From Pampus argenteus (taxonomy: Eukaryota; Chordata; Actinopteri; Scombriformes; Stromateidae), in NCBI GenBank assembly GCA_036937835.1, contig CM072878.1:18208501-18272500 (forward strand): 64,000 nucleotides of DNA. Reading direction: 5' to 3'. The translations under genes and the position numbers were made by a program. Below are positions 36,901 through 49,600 of the stretch, in pieces. Within the stretch, counting starts at the first letter, position 1, and every line of letters begins with the position of its first letter. A model generated the notes under the pieces. That model searched no databases. It was given only the letters and a program-made list of their open reading frames with translations, and was not told the DNA's origin.

Positions 36901-39806
36901 CCTCCCTTGTTCATCCATAAATCTTTATCCTCACGTGGGGGCAAAGAGAAAAGGAAAAGAGGAGGGAGGAAGACATCACTAGTGGAATCCAAACAGCCAT
37001 AATTCATATCATCATCACTATAACCCAGCGTTTTATATACCGGGCCGACACACCTTCCCTCACGTTCGCTCCACACGCTCGCATGTCTAATCCTGCAGGC
37101 TGAATGCACGACCGTTACAGACACCATCATCTCTCAAGATCTCATTTTTTGGAAATCAATTATAATTATTATTAATATTATTTTTTTTATTATAACGGTT
37201 TAATCCATGCAGGACAAGTTGGATGAGAACATCTTTTAAAGATTATTCAAAGCACCTCAAACAAGGATCTCATACATGTTTATGAGGAAACGAATCCTTT
37301 AAATCATTTAAAATATTCAAGATATTCAATTTTCTTCCTTCGAGCTGAAGCTCAGCAACCAAAAAACAAAAAGTAGGTCATTCAAATACGCAATCATCCC
37401 TCCTGAGCCGTTCCTGCTCTGTGTATTTAAAACCGTGAGTGTAGAAGAACCGGCTCAGTTTAGCTTCAGTTACTGGTGATCACGATGGAAACTGATGCAG
37501 GATGTTTCTGTTTCTCAAAAATCAAACCTCAACACGGTGAAAACGCCTGTCAGCTGTCGGTGGATCTTTTAACGTTAAACGTTTGACCTGATTTTTACAT
37601 TTTCTGATGAGACTCCACTGAAAATTACAACGCTGACAATCACTTGACAGCATCCATCGCTAATCTGCATGTCAAGCTGCTATTTAATCATCGCCCTGAG
37701 TTTATCCCTTTACCTTCTCCTCCTATAGGAAGCTATATCCACCACACAATACAGCCATAAGACAGATCACCAAGAATGGCAAATGAACCTGGCAAATGAT
37801 ACAGGGAGAGCAGAGGCTTAAGTGTACCCCGATTCTGCCGACAGCATCGCTCTCCTTCGCCGTCATAAAACGGTGAAACTCCATCAGTCACACTCTGCCC
37901 CCAGCATGGACGCCAGCCAAGTGCCAATAATACCATTGATACTCATCCACACACACACTCGGTTTTATAAATAGAGTGTTTGAATATTAATCTTCTCTCT
38001 ATGAACCGCTGCCAATATTCAGCATTTCAATGTATGTTTAAATATAAATATAAAAAAGACGCCATCAGTCGCACCATCGTGGGCTTTAAGTACAGTAGCA
38101 GCAGCTTTTAAAAACGTTGACAGATTTAAAAGGAAATCGTAAAATATGCAAATAAATTGGAGCTGATTGGAGTTTGAGATGGTAATAAAACAGAAGCTGA
38201 AATCTGATTGGTTCATTGAAGTTAGCTGGTAAATACGTAAACTTTTTATTTTCAAAGTAAACAAAGCTCACCATGATTAGTAAATATGGCTTCATGATCA
38301 TCTCTGACGCTCCATCTGTCCACAAATAAATTTTGAGTGTATGTATATATTTTGTATGTAATCTCAATATATTGTATATTTTAGTTTCTTGTTATCATAA
38401 TTATCTACTTAAATATTTGAGTATTTTACCCATAATAGACTGCATTTCATTTTTTTACTTCTATAAATATCATGTGTTTCTATTGTCTAACATCCCTAAT
38501 TGATTTACTTTTCTGGTTTCTCATGTCTAATTATATACGGATATATATATATTTAATATGTTTTTTCGCTCTTATTTAAACTCCCTCATTGCTCAGATTC
38601 ATGTTTATCTCTTTATATTGAGGTTGATATTCATCCTTCAGCGAGAAGTGTTGTTTACCTGATAAAATATCAGATCATGGAATAAACTCTAAGTTATATT
38701 TGTTTTTTTTTCTCAAGACACCTCTCTTATTTTGAAAAGACTCCGGTTAGTTGGTGGTTTAACTAAACCGTTGTTGCTCCAGAGAAAGTTTGACCCCGAG
38801 AAGTATTTAAACTGCAACCTGCTGCTTGTCTATACAGCTACATGCTAACAAACACACGCGGTAATATGAGCTCATAGTTTCACCTGTCGATGGCATTTGT
38901 GTGAAGTGGTGCAACTGCGGTGGCACAAACACAGTATGAGCAGTGGAAATACGGCATTATGCTCAGTCAGAGAGGAGGTCGTAGTGTCCCCAGTTAACAC
39001 GTCTGCTGTTGCCATAGCTTACGGTTGTAGACGGGCTTAACTGACTCAATGTATCCAGCAGTCCTTAAACATCGAGCTCCAACAAACCCAGTGGAGTGGT
39101 GCATTCCTCAGAGAGACAGCTGCTCGGTATCTAGCAGGAAAACGCAGGTTCAAACAAACGCACCGTGAGGAATATGTGCTTGACTTTGTTCAGCGATGAG
39201 AGATTCAAATGTTTGGCTTGGCCTGACTCCTTTGGCTTAAGAGACGTACGCAGCAAAAGGAAAACGGGGAAATGTCAAGAGAGATTAACGAAGCACATTC
39301 CACAGAGGGTACCCTTCAAAAGCAAAGCGGGAAGAGAGAGCACGAGAGATAATGAGAAAAACAGAGAGAGAGAGAGAGAGATACCCGGCGGAGGATGAGC
39401 TCACGGCTGTAAATCATTGTGTTATAAAGTATTATTGATATTTGTTTTCAGCTGTATTGATGACTTCATACAGAATATTGGCTCTCATTGTAATTGTCTC
39501 TGTATATATTATGATTATAATGTCATGGAAGAAATAGTGATGTGATTGATCCTCAGTTCATAAAAGCACTCTGGCACTTTTATTACAGCTGTCGTGTGAA
39601 ACCATGACAACCACCAAGTGTCTTAAAGTGCCACAGAAATACTGGGACATATAGCTGCAATACATGTTCAACATTACACGCCGTTTACATGTTAAGAACA
39701 TTGAAGTATTGAGAGCGCGTGCGTTTTTTTAGTAACCGATCTGTGGTCACAAACAAATCCCCCAACCAACTGTTCGTACCGTAGCCAACACATATCTATT
39801 TCACAC

Positions 39807-39842
<36 letters not shown>

Positions 39843-42800
39843 CCGATGTCTCAGTTTAGCCATTATGACATTTGCTTAATCTTAATCAGTTTTATGGTCA
39901 GATCCATATTATGAAGGATTAAAGCTGTCGGGAGTTTAAATTTATACAGTGATAATCTTTTGCAAATAAAAAAACAGAGCATGAGGTGACGTGTGTAATT
40001 AAAATGACAGGGTCAGCGAAAACCGAGTCAATAAAAATCCTCTTTCAGCAGACATCTCACATGATATTTGTTAAATATAAACTGTGTATATCTCATCTTT
40101 CCCACAGTGAACAACCCAATCCTCAGGCTCTTAACGTTAGGCTTCACGCCATCCTTGACCTTCGCTGACCCGACTCATTCTTCTTCTCTCCACCCGTTTT
40201 AGTTTCCGCCTCTTCACTCTCCATCCTGCTCAACTCCTTTTTTTTCTTTTTTTTTTTTGTCTAAAGAAAGTGGAATCAGATTAAAGTAGGACAAAGAAAT
40301 GAAAAATGCTGAGCGTAGGGATTTGCTTTAAGTGAAAAGGAGACATTATCCATTTAATAGATACGTGGAAGACAAGGAAACAGACGGCTGGAGAGTGAAG
40401 TTACAGTATGTAGGACACGGAGGTCCGACGATGAAGCGTAATGAGAGCAGAGATCAGAAAACAGAGGTTCATCAGCTGTGTGTGTTACCTTCAGCATTAG
40501 CATGGAGGGGTCAAAGGTCACAGGTTGTCCTGGCTGTTTCCTACGCAGCAGGAGAGACAGGCCTGTAATCCAGGAAGAGCACACAGCGCCTCGTTAAGAG
40601 GGCTGAAGGAGAAACGGGTCACTGATGGTTAATTACAAAAGGGGGAAAAAAACATCTTTTAAAAGCTGCATTACCCATCTTATCTACCTAAATCGCTACA
40701 CTAGAGAAAAACGTCATACCTTCACTAATTGAGATGCTGCAGAATCGCCGAATCTGTCCAAATTAAATATGAGAGTCGAGAAAATAAAAGTCTGTGTTCA
40801 GCCGTTCTTTGACCCAGATCGTAGCTTCACTTCGTTTCCTTAAATACTGGTGAGTTTTAGCCATCCGTACAGTGTGGCTCTAAGGATCAGTCAGACTTCA
40901 TTACTACAAGTCACACAACAACATATTTCATACATTATTATTATAAAAACAATATATAGATTAAAGACGCTTTAAGTTTCTGATCAAATTCAACTGTATT
41001 TTTGGGCTAATTAGCAACACATGGAACATGGTAAACGTTAACATGCTAAACATCAACATGTTAGCACAGAACACGTCTGTGATTTTAAACATATTAACCT
41101 TAAATATGAATATGAATATAAAACAGGGAGAGACAGCGGGCTTCGTTCAGAGAAACATGGACTCTTCTGACTTTTATTTTTTGTTATCTCTGAATATTCA
41201 AACATTTACTCTCACCGACACAGAAATGTGTCTTGAACATCTTTAAATATTTTCTCTGTGGGATATATTTGATGTTAGTTACTCATTTGCATTTTTTAAT
41301 GTATTTATTTATTATTATTTCTGGTCATCTGCATAATATTTTTCCATCTGGGACATACAGAAAAGTATCTAAATGGTAAAAAAAAAGCAGTGAACATCTT
41401 ATAGATTAGATATGAAAGGATGATTATGATAACATGAATAAAACCTCTGTGTAGGAAAGGTAGCAGCGACCTTAATGAATAATAATAATAATATTTTCTG
41501 GATGTAATGGAGTAAAATGCACAGTGACTGCTGGGAATCAGACTGTCTTGCCTCTTTGCAGTGAGACAGATCTTATATCTTATATTTGTGATGTTTTATC
41601 ATCATATTTTTTAAGTTATGATGCAAAAAAAAAGAGGTTGTCGGTTCGGATATGAATCAGACTATTTTTTATCTCTTTCAGCTCTTTAAGGATTTTTTTT
41701 CCAGTTTATTGTGTGACTGAAATATTTGTTTTATTCATGTATTGTTTAGGAGAGTTTATGCTACATTTAAAGCTCTTTAAAATATGTCACATGACATATA
41801 CAACGCCCACGAGAGTAATGTCATACTCATCTTCTTCTTCTTCTTTATTCATACTGATTTCCTATTAGTTTGACTTTACAGGTGTTGAGACTGAAGCATG
41901 TGTTCAATGTCAGAGGTAGTTACCTGTTTGACACATACGTGTTACTTTCCTGTCATGCTCTTTGGGTTTAATAACATTTAATAACATTATTTCCTATGAG
42001 ATTTTCACCAATATTATTTTTTTAATAGTGAGACACAAACACATTATTATTATTATTTTTTTGGATTTTATTTTATTTTATTTTTTTGGTAAAGCAGCTA
42101 TATTATTAATAATAAACAGTAGGTGTCTGTTTCCATGGTGACCAGGACCAGACGGACACCTACAGTAAAGTAGTAATTCAGTGACCGACTTTTCCTCCGA
42201 CTTAGAGATGCTTCAGCGGGAAGCCGTCCTAAAGAAAGTTTTTTTTTTTTTTTTTTTTTTTTACTGCCTGATGCGCCACAAATCCCCTCATGGATTGAAA
42301 TGCTGAGAAAGGCATTTCCAGATTGCTGCCTGAAAAACAAACCTTATCCAAAATAGAAGTGTTGCCCCCCCCCAGCAGTATGCCAGACATGGTGCGCCAG
42401 CCTTGAGCACAACCACAGTGCCAAGAGCTTTGATATCTTAGACCCACTGTTAAGAAGACTCATGGGACACTGGGACCAGTTGTAGCTGGTGGCTTGGAGA
42501 GATGATATCTGTCATGATGATGTCCCCATTCATCCCTTTAATACACTTTGCTGCCTCAATTTTACCCTCTTGGCAAAGTAAAGCACTGAAACCTTTTTAA
42601 CATTTAACCAGGGGGTCTAATGCGGGCACAGACCTGTGAAATTATTGAAGTAGATGGTTAAAATGTGAACGTTGAGTTGAATTATTACTGTGCAGCTGTG
42701 TGCTTTAGTTCGTCTGGCAGACAGACAGCCATGCCTAATCTGCCATCTCATTAGACACCCTTGAGCGTCTAAAGTAACCCAGATCGGGGTTTCTATAAAC

Positions 42801-43188
42801 TTTGATGTACTTATCCTATGAAAAGCATTTTTTTGTCTTGAGGCCGCCCCTTTCAGATTTTTTTTAAGCCCAATTATTCCTCATGATCTCTAAAAAAAAA
42901 GTACTTATATTTATCTCAGCCCCAGTGTTTCTGTAAACCCACGGCTCATTTGAATCATGCGCTATTCCCCTGTCGAAATCCAATATTCTCTCTTTTGCCA
43001 GAGGCAAACCCTACAGAAATCAAGGAGAGGTTCATGAAGCGAGGTTGCCTGAATGCAGTTTCCCTCTGAATATTATTAAAATCAAACGGTTTATTCAGAA
43101 ATGTATATTTTGTGCAGTTTTGTATATTTATGAATATGTCTGATGTGTTTATCTCTGTGTTTCTTCATATTTGTGTTGCTTAAAAGAA

Positions 43189-43242
<54 letters not shown>

Positions 43243-43966
43243 TTGCAGACAAATAGATCCATGTGCCCTCAGTCATGTATAGAAATGATTATTAGTTATT
43301 GTCTCGTGAGGATTCACTTTAAACAGTTTACTGATTCTCAGCTCTTGAAGCCGTCATGCTGCCGGTGGTTTATGATATGAAATAACGAGGATGTACAAAT
43401 TAATTTACATAATTGTTGTTTAATTGCAGCAGCCAAGGGTGATAAGTCTGCAGCAGCCCCTGCTGGTGAGGGTCTTCATGACATCATGATCAATCTGAGC
43501 TCCAGAAATCCAGTTTATTAATTAATAAATGACTGATTGGTTATTTATACAGTAGTCAGCTAGTATACAGTTAAACTACAGTAAACACTGATGAAGAAAT
43601 ATTTTAATAAAAGTGTCTAAAAGTGAAGATTGTTTTATTTTCTGATACATTTTTCTGTTTTCTCTCCTTTTTCAGACAAGAAGGGTAAGAAAACATATCG
43701 CATTCAGTGTTTTTTGTCAGTGTCCCATAGATATAACTGTCTGTCTGTAATTAATAATAGTAATAATAGTAATTAATCATCATCATCATAATCATCATCA
43801 TCATCAGTGTCATCATCCTCATCTTCTTTCCCCTCATTCAGAGAAGCCAGCAGAGGAGGAGGGTAAGGTTCACATATGAAACAAACACAGAAGCAGGAAG
43901 CTTCTGTGGTGATGGGACTGAGTGTGGAGATGCATGATCCTTTCACACACACACACACACGCGCAC

Positions 43967-44007
<41 letters not shown>

Positions 44008-46594
44008 CACACTGTTCAGTGTCTCTTCAGTATTCTTTTATTAGCACTGAGGGCATTTATTTTAGGTAGCAGAGATGCTAATCAAATTAGGTGTTGGGAG
44101 CTGAATAGAAGGTGTTTAATTTATGGGCAAGCATCACTCTGTATATGTATGAACTGTATGTGTGTGACTGTGTGTGTCTATATTTGACTTTCCAATTTTA
44201 GCCAGGACATATTTAATTCTGCGGTACATTACATGCACATGCAAATGAATCTTTCACATTTGTCCTTCAGCTCCCTTTGTAAAAGTGTCTCGTTAGCACT
44301 GTTAGCATTCCTCATTTAAACCGTATGGCTGCAGCTGACGCTTTGATCAGTGCACTGCTAATATCTTCGGGTTATTTGTTATTCAATTAAATTATGTAAT
44401 TACATTTTTTAAATGCAGAAATACATTCCCAGTAGCCTTTGCAGCTAACGTTGTTCGCATTCACTGGTTCCCCCTAGTGGTCATGACTAGAAATGCATGT
44501 AGGGATTTAAATATTATCTATATTAAAGAAAATATACAATGAATTAATATTGACCTTGTTGTGTCTTCTTATTGACAGAATAAGAAATGTTTAGTGTTTA
44601 GTGATGTTTAGTTGAGTCCTTGTATTGGGAAGGCCAACCTCTCTGTGTTTTAGCATATATGCTAATGTTCATATTAGATGACATAGCGTAGCCTGCAAGG
44701 CTCGTCTCTGGACAAACGCTAATAGCTCTGATCCGTATCTGGTGGTGAGTAAGACTGAGGAAAAACATATTAAAACCCGACTACTATTGTTTGTTTACGT
44801 TGCCCTTCTATTGTTTGTTTACATAGTTGACCAATCAGAACAGAGCGGGCTCATCAGGAGGCGGGCCTTAAAGAGACAGGAGCTAAAACAAAGATATTCC
44901 AGTAGAGTATAAATATAGACCTGGAAATGTACATGATACGTCCCTTTTAATGCAGAGAAGATCAATGTCAGCATGTAAAGCTCCCACCTTCATTTATAAT
45001 GTATTTCCTTTGGATTCATTCAGAAACGTCCTGATTCAGTGAAATCTGAGCTCATGCAGAAGCTCCAATGAAATAAAATACTGGATGGTTTTTGAGACGT
45101 CTGCTAGTGATTCGGTGTGCTCTTGACTCTTTCTGCGAGTGTCACTGCTGTCTATGTATGTAGATTACGCTGCAACACAGGATGTTTTTATTTGTCTAAC
45201 ATCAGAGTACAGCATGTATACGCATGCATACACAGGTGTTCATGGTGTTTCCTTTTATAGTGAGTAAGGAGCCCCCTGAGAATAAAAAGCACTTGTTGGA
45301 CACTTGTGTAGAGACTATTTGTGAACGTGTACAGTTCCTGTTGACCTTGTTAGATTAAATGTCAATTCATATTAGGGAGCAAACAGTAATGGAGGATGCG
45401 TGTGCAGTAGCTGTCATTCAGGATGAATTATTGCATAAACTTTCTGTGTATGTGTGTATGCGTGTCTGCAGGTGCGATGATGAGGTAGAGCAGTGTGTTA
45501 TACTAACACTTCAACTCATTCTGGCTCATTTGCCGTCTTTAAAGGGGAACAACAACATGGCTGACACCACTTTAATCTACTCGTAAGGCCGAGATCAGAC
45601 AGACAGCGGCGTTCATTCGACCACTGCGTTGACTCTATACGTTATATTTCTACTGTTTACCATGCATAAATTACTTTTTAAAAGATGAGCACAGACCTGA
45701 AGGAAAGTCAGATTTAATCTGTACGGACCAAGTAAAATATCACGATTCCAAAACCTGAACGGATCCAGAGAGCGACGCCGTTAACGAGTAAAACAGTAGT
45801 ATTATAGTACATGCCATTTTTCCTGCTCCCCCGTCTGGCCTCTAAAAACATTGTCTGGTCTGACTCGTTCCTGCGTCGGTGTCACTATAGAAAAGTGATT
45901 TTTAATTTCATAAAAGTTGCAGCATTAAATAAACACATCATTTTGAGTTATTTCTGCCTGCTGTTCCCCTTTAAGCTCTCATGTCATTTACAGCCCGCTG
46001 TTGTAGGTAAGCGTCGTTCTGGATAAATAATTGTATTAATTGGTGTGTGTGCTGATTGTGGCTTTAATCTCTCAAATTACCATCAATTATTCTCTAACAT
46101 TATCAATAATCTGTAATTTATAGGGTCACAGTTGGGTCATAATTCACCATTTCATCATAATTGTGCATCTATAGTATGTTGTATGTATGTATTACATGCT
46201 TACAGTGCATCATATCTGCATTACCACTCATTTGATCCATTTCATCTGCTTATTCTTCATTAACAGATGACCAGTCTGCTGTAGGTAAGCGCTTTGCTTT
46301 GTCATTAGTGTGTGTGTATGACTGTGTGTGTGTGTGTGTGACTGTGTGTGTGTGTGTGTGTGTGTATGACTGTGTGTGTGTGTGTGTGTATGACTGTGTG
46401 TGTGTGTGTGTGACTGTGTGTGTGTGTGTGTGACTGTGTGTATGACTGTGTGTGTGTGTGACTGTGTGTGTGTGTGTGTGTGTATGACTGTGTGTGTGCA
46501 GCCTGTCTGAAGATATGATAGTTGTTGCAGTGAATAGGCTTATTGTACATTGTCTTTAAATTGATATTTGTTGAACTGCTTTTTCATTTATAAT

Positions 46595-46645
<51 letters not shown>

Positions 46646-49600
46646 CTACAGTGTGAGGAGACCAGCGCAGTACTGTGGTTTAGTGTTTTAACCCTTCATT
46701 GTCTAACTTCCATGTACCAACTGTTTCTTTTCATTCAGCAAACAATGAGCCTAGGGATGGTAAGAAAACAAACATCACAATACATCATTTCCTGCTTGTG
46801 CGTTCTGTTTTCATGCTTGCTTTGTGTCAAACACCTTGTGTGTCTGTAGACACTGATTGTGACAGGCTGAAACTGGGATTGCTCTGGCGACGCCCATCGC
46901 TGTTGTTTAAGATCACAGGCTTGTCATGCAGCCGATGGATTCGTTATTGATTATAGAGACGTTCATTTCTTTTCTACCGCGGTGTGATGTGCAGCTTTGA
47001 AGATTTTCGGACGAAGGGTTTAAATATAATAACTTTATTTATGTAGTGACTGTGAAAACAACGGCGAGACACAACTAGAAAGCAAGTCAAGTGCCAGCAG
47101 ATACACTGTCAGATGAATAAAGAGTTGACAGTAATATAAAAGAATAAAACACAAATATACCAGAAAACAGAGACGATCATGACAGAGTCTTGAAAAAAAG
47201 AGTTTAAAAGGATCTTGACTCGACTGATATATTCATGCATGTACGTATGCTGGGTATATATCATTTGTGAGTGTTTTTATTTACATGCTTGCTACATTAT
47301 GCTGATGCCAAAAAATATTATAGTTGTTTTCTTATACCAATCACACGGTTGTTTATTTCTTTACACGCTGTATGTATGAGATGAGATTTAAGGAGTTTGA
47401 GACACTGGTGGGATAATCTGATGATAAATTGATGATATATATAGTAAAGTATAGTATAATAGTTTATAGATGGATGTAGTATAAATGTCTCAATTAGAGG
47501 CAGCTTTTTGTCCAAAATCCCAAACGTCTATTTCCATGATTCCCAGAGCCAAACAGTGTCTGGAGTTCATTTTCAACCCTCATCCCAAACACAGCAACTG
47601 TCCAACGTAACAGTACGAGAGTGTAAACATCCAAAAGTGTCCCCTGGGTGCTATTCCACCATGAGCTTTACCCACTTAACATTCAAACTGAAAGCTTTTA
47701 AATCATCCTGAACATTTTGAACTTGGATCTGTCCTCAGGGGGACTTTTGATTAAACGATCAAATTAACTGGAGCCCATAAAAGCAGAGAGAAAGAGAGGA
47801 AGAAAGAGAGGAAGAGGTGCCGACAGTGTAACTCTCTGAATTTATGGAGGTGCATGATCTTATGTGACACGTGACCCTGGATCCATTCTCTCAGCGACTA
47901 GCTTTTATCCAATGGATGTCCACCCAGGGCCCCTACTCACTCTACTTGATTGGTGGTCTAACGTTCAGTCTTCACCTGCTATTTGTTTCGTAAACCCTCC
48001 TTTTAAAAATCATTTTTTAATATGTCCGACTCATAATGTGATGAAAGAAGCAAGAGAACCAGTTTATGCAGATTATTATTGACAACCTCCTGACTTCAGC
48101 ACAATTAAAGTGAGTTTTTGAAAAACTTCATTGTTGGAACTTATTAACAGTTGTGTGTGTTTGTTAATTAGAGTCAGAGAAAAGAAAGATGTGTTTATTA
48201 GAGTGTGAGAGCACACGTTGATTTAACGTGTGTTCCTCACCTGACGTCAAGATTATCATTGGGCCAATTAACGCTTATGTTTAACAGCAAAGCACAGATA
48301 CTGTACAGACTGACGTGTTTCCCCCCCGCTCTCTCTCTTTCTGTTTCTCTCCCTCCGATGAAGAGTTGCCTCCTGATGGTAAGAGAAATGAATACATTAG
48401 CATCTCTGTAAAGCGTATCAACTGACAAGCAAACACCTTACAGAGGTTACATCCATTTACTTGCAAAAGAAAACAGGCGAACGGATAAAAGAGACGCTCG
48501 TTTTTTATCACCAAGATAAGAGTATGCGGCCTCAGCTTATGTTCTGTCTGTGTGGCAGAAGATTGCAGAGAGTCAACCATAATGTGATGTATTCAAAGGT
48601 GATCAGAGGAGTTTCTTCATCCCCCGGGGGCTGTCATATGTCAGTGGTCCCAGATGGCTTATGCAGTGTAACAGCAAAGGCTTTATGCAGACATGTTGAA
48701 TAGTTTCGTCTCACGTAAAGACTGTTGCTCAGTTTCAGTGATGAGTAATCAGGAAAAATGAGCTCAGAGGGTTGAACTCGATAGTTTTTTTGGTGGTTTG
48801 CTTGATCTTGTCTCCCGTTGTCGTCTATAAACTGTGTGTTCGGTCTGTGTCGTTATATGATGTGTTGACCTGATGGTGTTTCTAATGTTGTGATCTGCAG
48901 AGCATGTACCAGGTGAGGATCCGCAACTTTCCGAACTGACCGGCCTATTCGTGCTGAGGCCAGAGAGTGTCACAGCAACAAAAGGTTTCAGCAAACTATA
49001 AGAATCAAGAATTATAACAAAAATAAAGGGAGCGGCCGATTAATTACTGCGTCTCATCTTTGTTTGTGGCAGGCAAGGACATCACGTTTGTGGCTAAAGT
49101 GGACTCCTCCAACCTGTTAAGGAAGCCAGCTATGAAATGGCTGAAGGGGAAGTGGCTTGACCTGGGCAGCAAGGCAGGGAAGCACCTGCAGTTCAAAGAG
49201 ATCTATGACAGGAACACCAAGGTATGCTGTCAGTATATACCTGCATGCATCCGTTGCTACTGACCGATATGTATTTATGAAGAGTGATTGTGATATAAAC
49301 TTCTCAAATACATCCGTACATGTTCGAGCCCGAATCTGATCCGATATATGCGAGTAAACAATGTAAACAACCTGCGGGACGACTTTAGCAACAAAGGCTA
49401 CAGAACGGACGGCCATTTGTGGGCACGTGCGATGCTTAACATAGACAAAAATAACAGAAAATTACAAAAAAAGCATGATATGTCCCGTTTAAACTCAGCT
49501 GTTTGTTTGATTTACTTGATTATTTCCATTATTCAAATTATGTGCAGAATGGTTAATGGTTAGCCAACATGATCCCGACGGCTTTATCTGCAAACTGATA

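Larger units (their letters stand above)
33979..43429 (+). other. MYBPC2: MYBPC2 intron 1 (9.45 kb)
   Basis: It lies between the 22-nt first coding exon and exon 2. It contains a MEF2-type TTATAAATAG at 37965-37974, poly(T) at 36274-36296 and 42241-42262, a (CA)n tract at 39802-39840 and a TA palindrome at 43187-43244. The GC-richer stretch 42260-42800 has no simple repeats and could be conserved, but I cannot test this. ORFs inside it resemble no known protein. Confidence 0.6.
43430..48378 (+). other. MYBPC2: MYBPC2 N-terminal microexon cluster (exons 2-7)
   Basis: Six exons of 36, 9, 21, 18, 21 and 15 nt (43430-43465, 43676-43684, 43842-43862, 46267-46284, 46739-46759, 48364-48378). Each begins with two bases completing a split codon and ends with a G in phase 1. 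Any subset could be skipped without a frame change. Encoded pieces in order: AAKGDKSAAAPA, DKK, EKPAEEE, DDQSAV, ANNEPRD, ELPPD. All junctions have GT donors (mostly gtaag) and AG acceptors. The 9-nt and 15-nt exons are the least certain because of their size, but each is needed to keep consistent phase and splice consensus. Confidence 0.75.

Noticed and set aside
45251..45300. Possible extra MYBPC2 cassette exon after ttttatag (reading about VSKEPPENKK)
   Set aside because: The acceptor and the residues look plausible, but there is no usable phase-1 donor downstream; the only GT in range gives a weak, unlikely site.
46305..46550. Open frames of Thr-His or Cys-Val dipeptides on both strands
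   Set aside because: They are translations of (TG)n/(CA)n repeats, as are similar frames near 9700, 13300, 25080, 43190 and 43950.
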